A stretch of DNA of 64,000 nucleotides. It comes from Spirosoma luteum DSM 19990 (lineage in GTDB: Bacteria > Bacteroidota > Bacteroidia > Cytophagales > Spirosomataceae). This document shows, piece by piece, positions 63,787 to 64,000 of this stretch. Each line of letters opens with the position of its first letter. The stretch's first letter is position 1. The notes under the pieces were generated by a model, which saw only the letters and a list, made by a program, of their open reading frames with translations, ran no database searches and had not been told where the DNA came from. A program made the translations under genes and the position numbers. The stretch covers positions 1 to 64,000 of the forward strand of contig NZ_KB893250.1 in assembly GCF_000374065.1 (NCBI RefSeq), in the 5' to 3' direction.

Positions 63787-64000
63787 ACCAGGTAACTAGA
63801 GCCATTGTAGGATACAGTCCTCTGGCGCGTTGTTGCATTTTAGAAGAATCTCCGTTCTGTTCCGCCCAGAACTAGTTTACTACATTCGGGGCCTGATTGT
63901 CCTTATTAACGTGGTGGTTTCCGGAGCACCCTTTGCCGCTGCTTTGTTGACCTGGGTAGGCGTTACGAAGCGGCCTTTGGACAGGTGCATAAAGAATCAT
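63787..64000. other. Window end without a supportable gene
   Basis: A plus-strand frame stays open from about 63830 to the end of the window (containing GLIVLINVVVSGAPFAAALL), and a minus-strand frame of 36 codons overlaps it. Neither is recognisable and neither can be judged without more sequence. Confidence 0.3.

Overview
The window reads as chromosome of a Bacteroidota bacterium of the order Cytophagales, probably close to Spirosoma. The grounds are type IX secretion (T9SS) sorting tails, Oar-type TonB-dependent receptors, 7TMR-DISM histidine kinases, PafA phosphatase, TAnnTTTG-type promoter boxes and weak Shine-Dalgarno signals with several TTG starts. This placement is inference from gene content; no marker gene was compared with a database.

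Layout. 1-1.8 kb: an IS200/IS605-type transposase that has cut the 5' end off a winged-helix regulator, then an IS3 transposase scrap. 2-31.9 kb: ordinary housekeeping chromosome (acyl-CoA ligase, FtsH, RsfS, BirA, PafA, prenyl synthase, patatin, Oar-like receptor, SelD, RsmI-like methylase, PssA, PurS, FabH, a very large NtrY-like kinase, small stress and metabolic genes), punctuated by palindromic intergenic elements. 32.0 kb: tRNA-Arg(TCT). 32.06-42.55 kb: an integrative element in the 3' end of that tRNA, with a tyrosine integrase, an RteC-like regulator, a small helix-turn-helix protein, a II/X-family replication initiator, a lipoprotein and one FG-GAP surface protein. It is bounded by a 22-bp direct repeat and has matching integrase-arm-like repeats inside each end. 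42.55-51.8 kb: a second, decayed tract that begins with a degenerate copy of the same left end and carries two more FG-GAP paralogues, a type IIG restriction-modification relic, a single-domain response regulator, a large repeat adhesin and a frameshifted copy of an element gene. I read this as two related elements inserted in tandem.

51.8-63.8 kb: a signalling and surface-protein locus. Three consecutive 7TMR-DISM histidine kinases are followed by one NarL/LuxR response regulator. Read at motif level the kinases look complementary: the first keeps the phospho-acceptor histidine but has a broken ATPase domain, the second keeps an intact ATPase domain with a damaged H-box, and the third has tyrosine in place of the histidine and a broken ATPase domain. 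Five promoters in the same locus (beta-barrel protein, two small secreted proteins, a flavin monooxygenase and the third kinase) share an 18-bp palindrome, ATACnAACnnGTTnGTAT, always 22-23 bp upstream of a -7-like box ending in CTTTG. The simplest reading is an interlocked multi-kinase system that drives a small co-located regulon and feeds back on its own third kinase. This is the most interesting part of the window.
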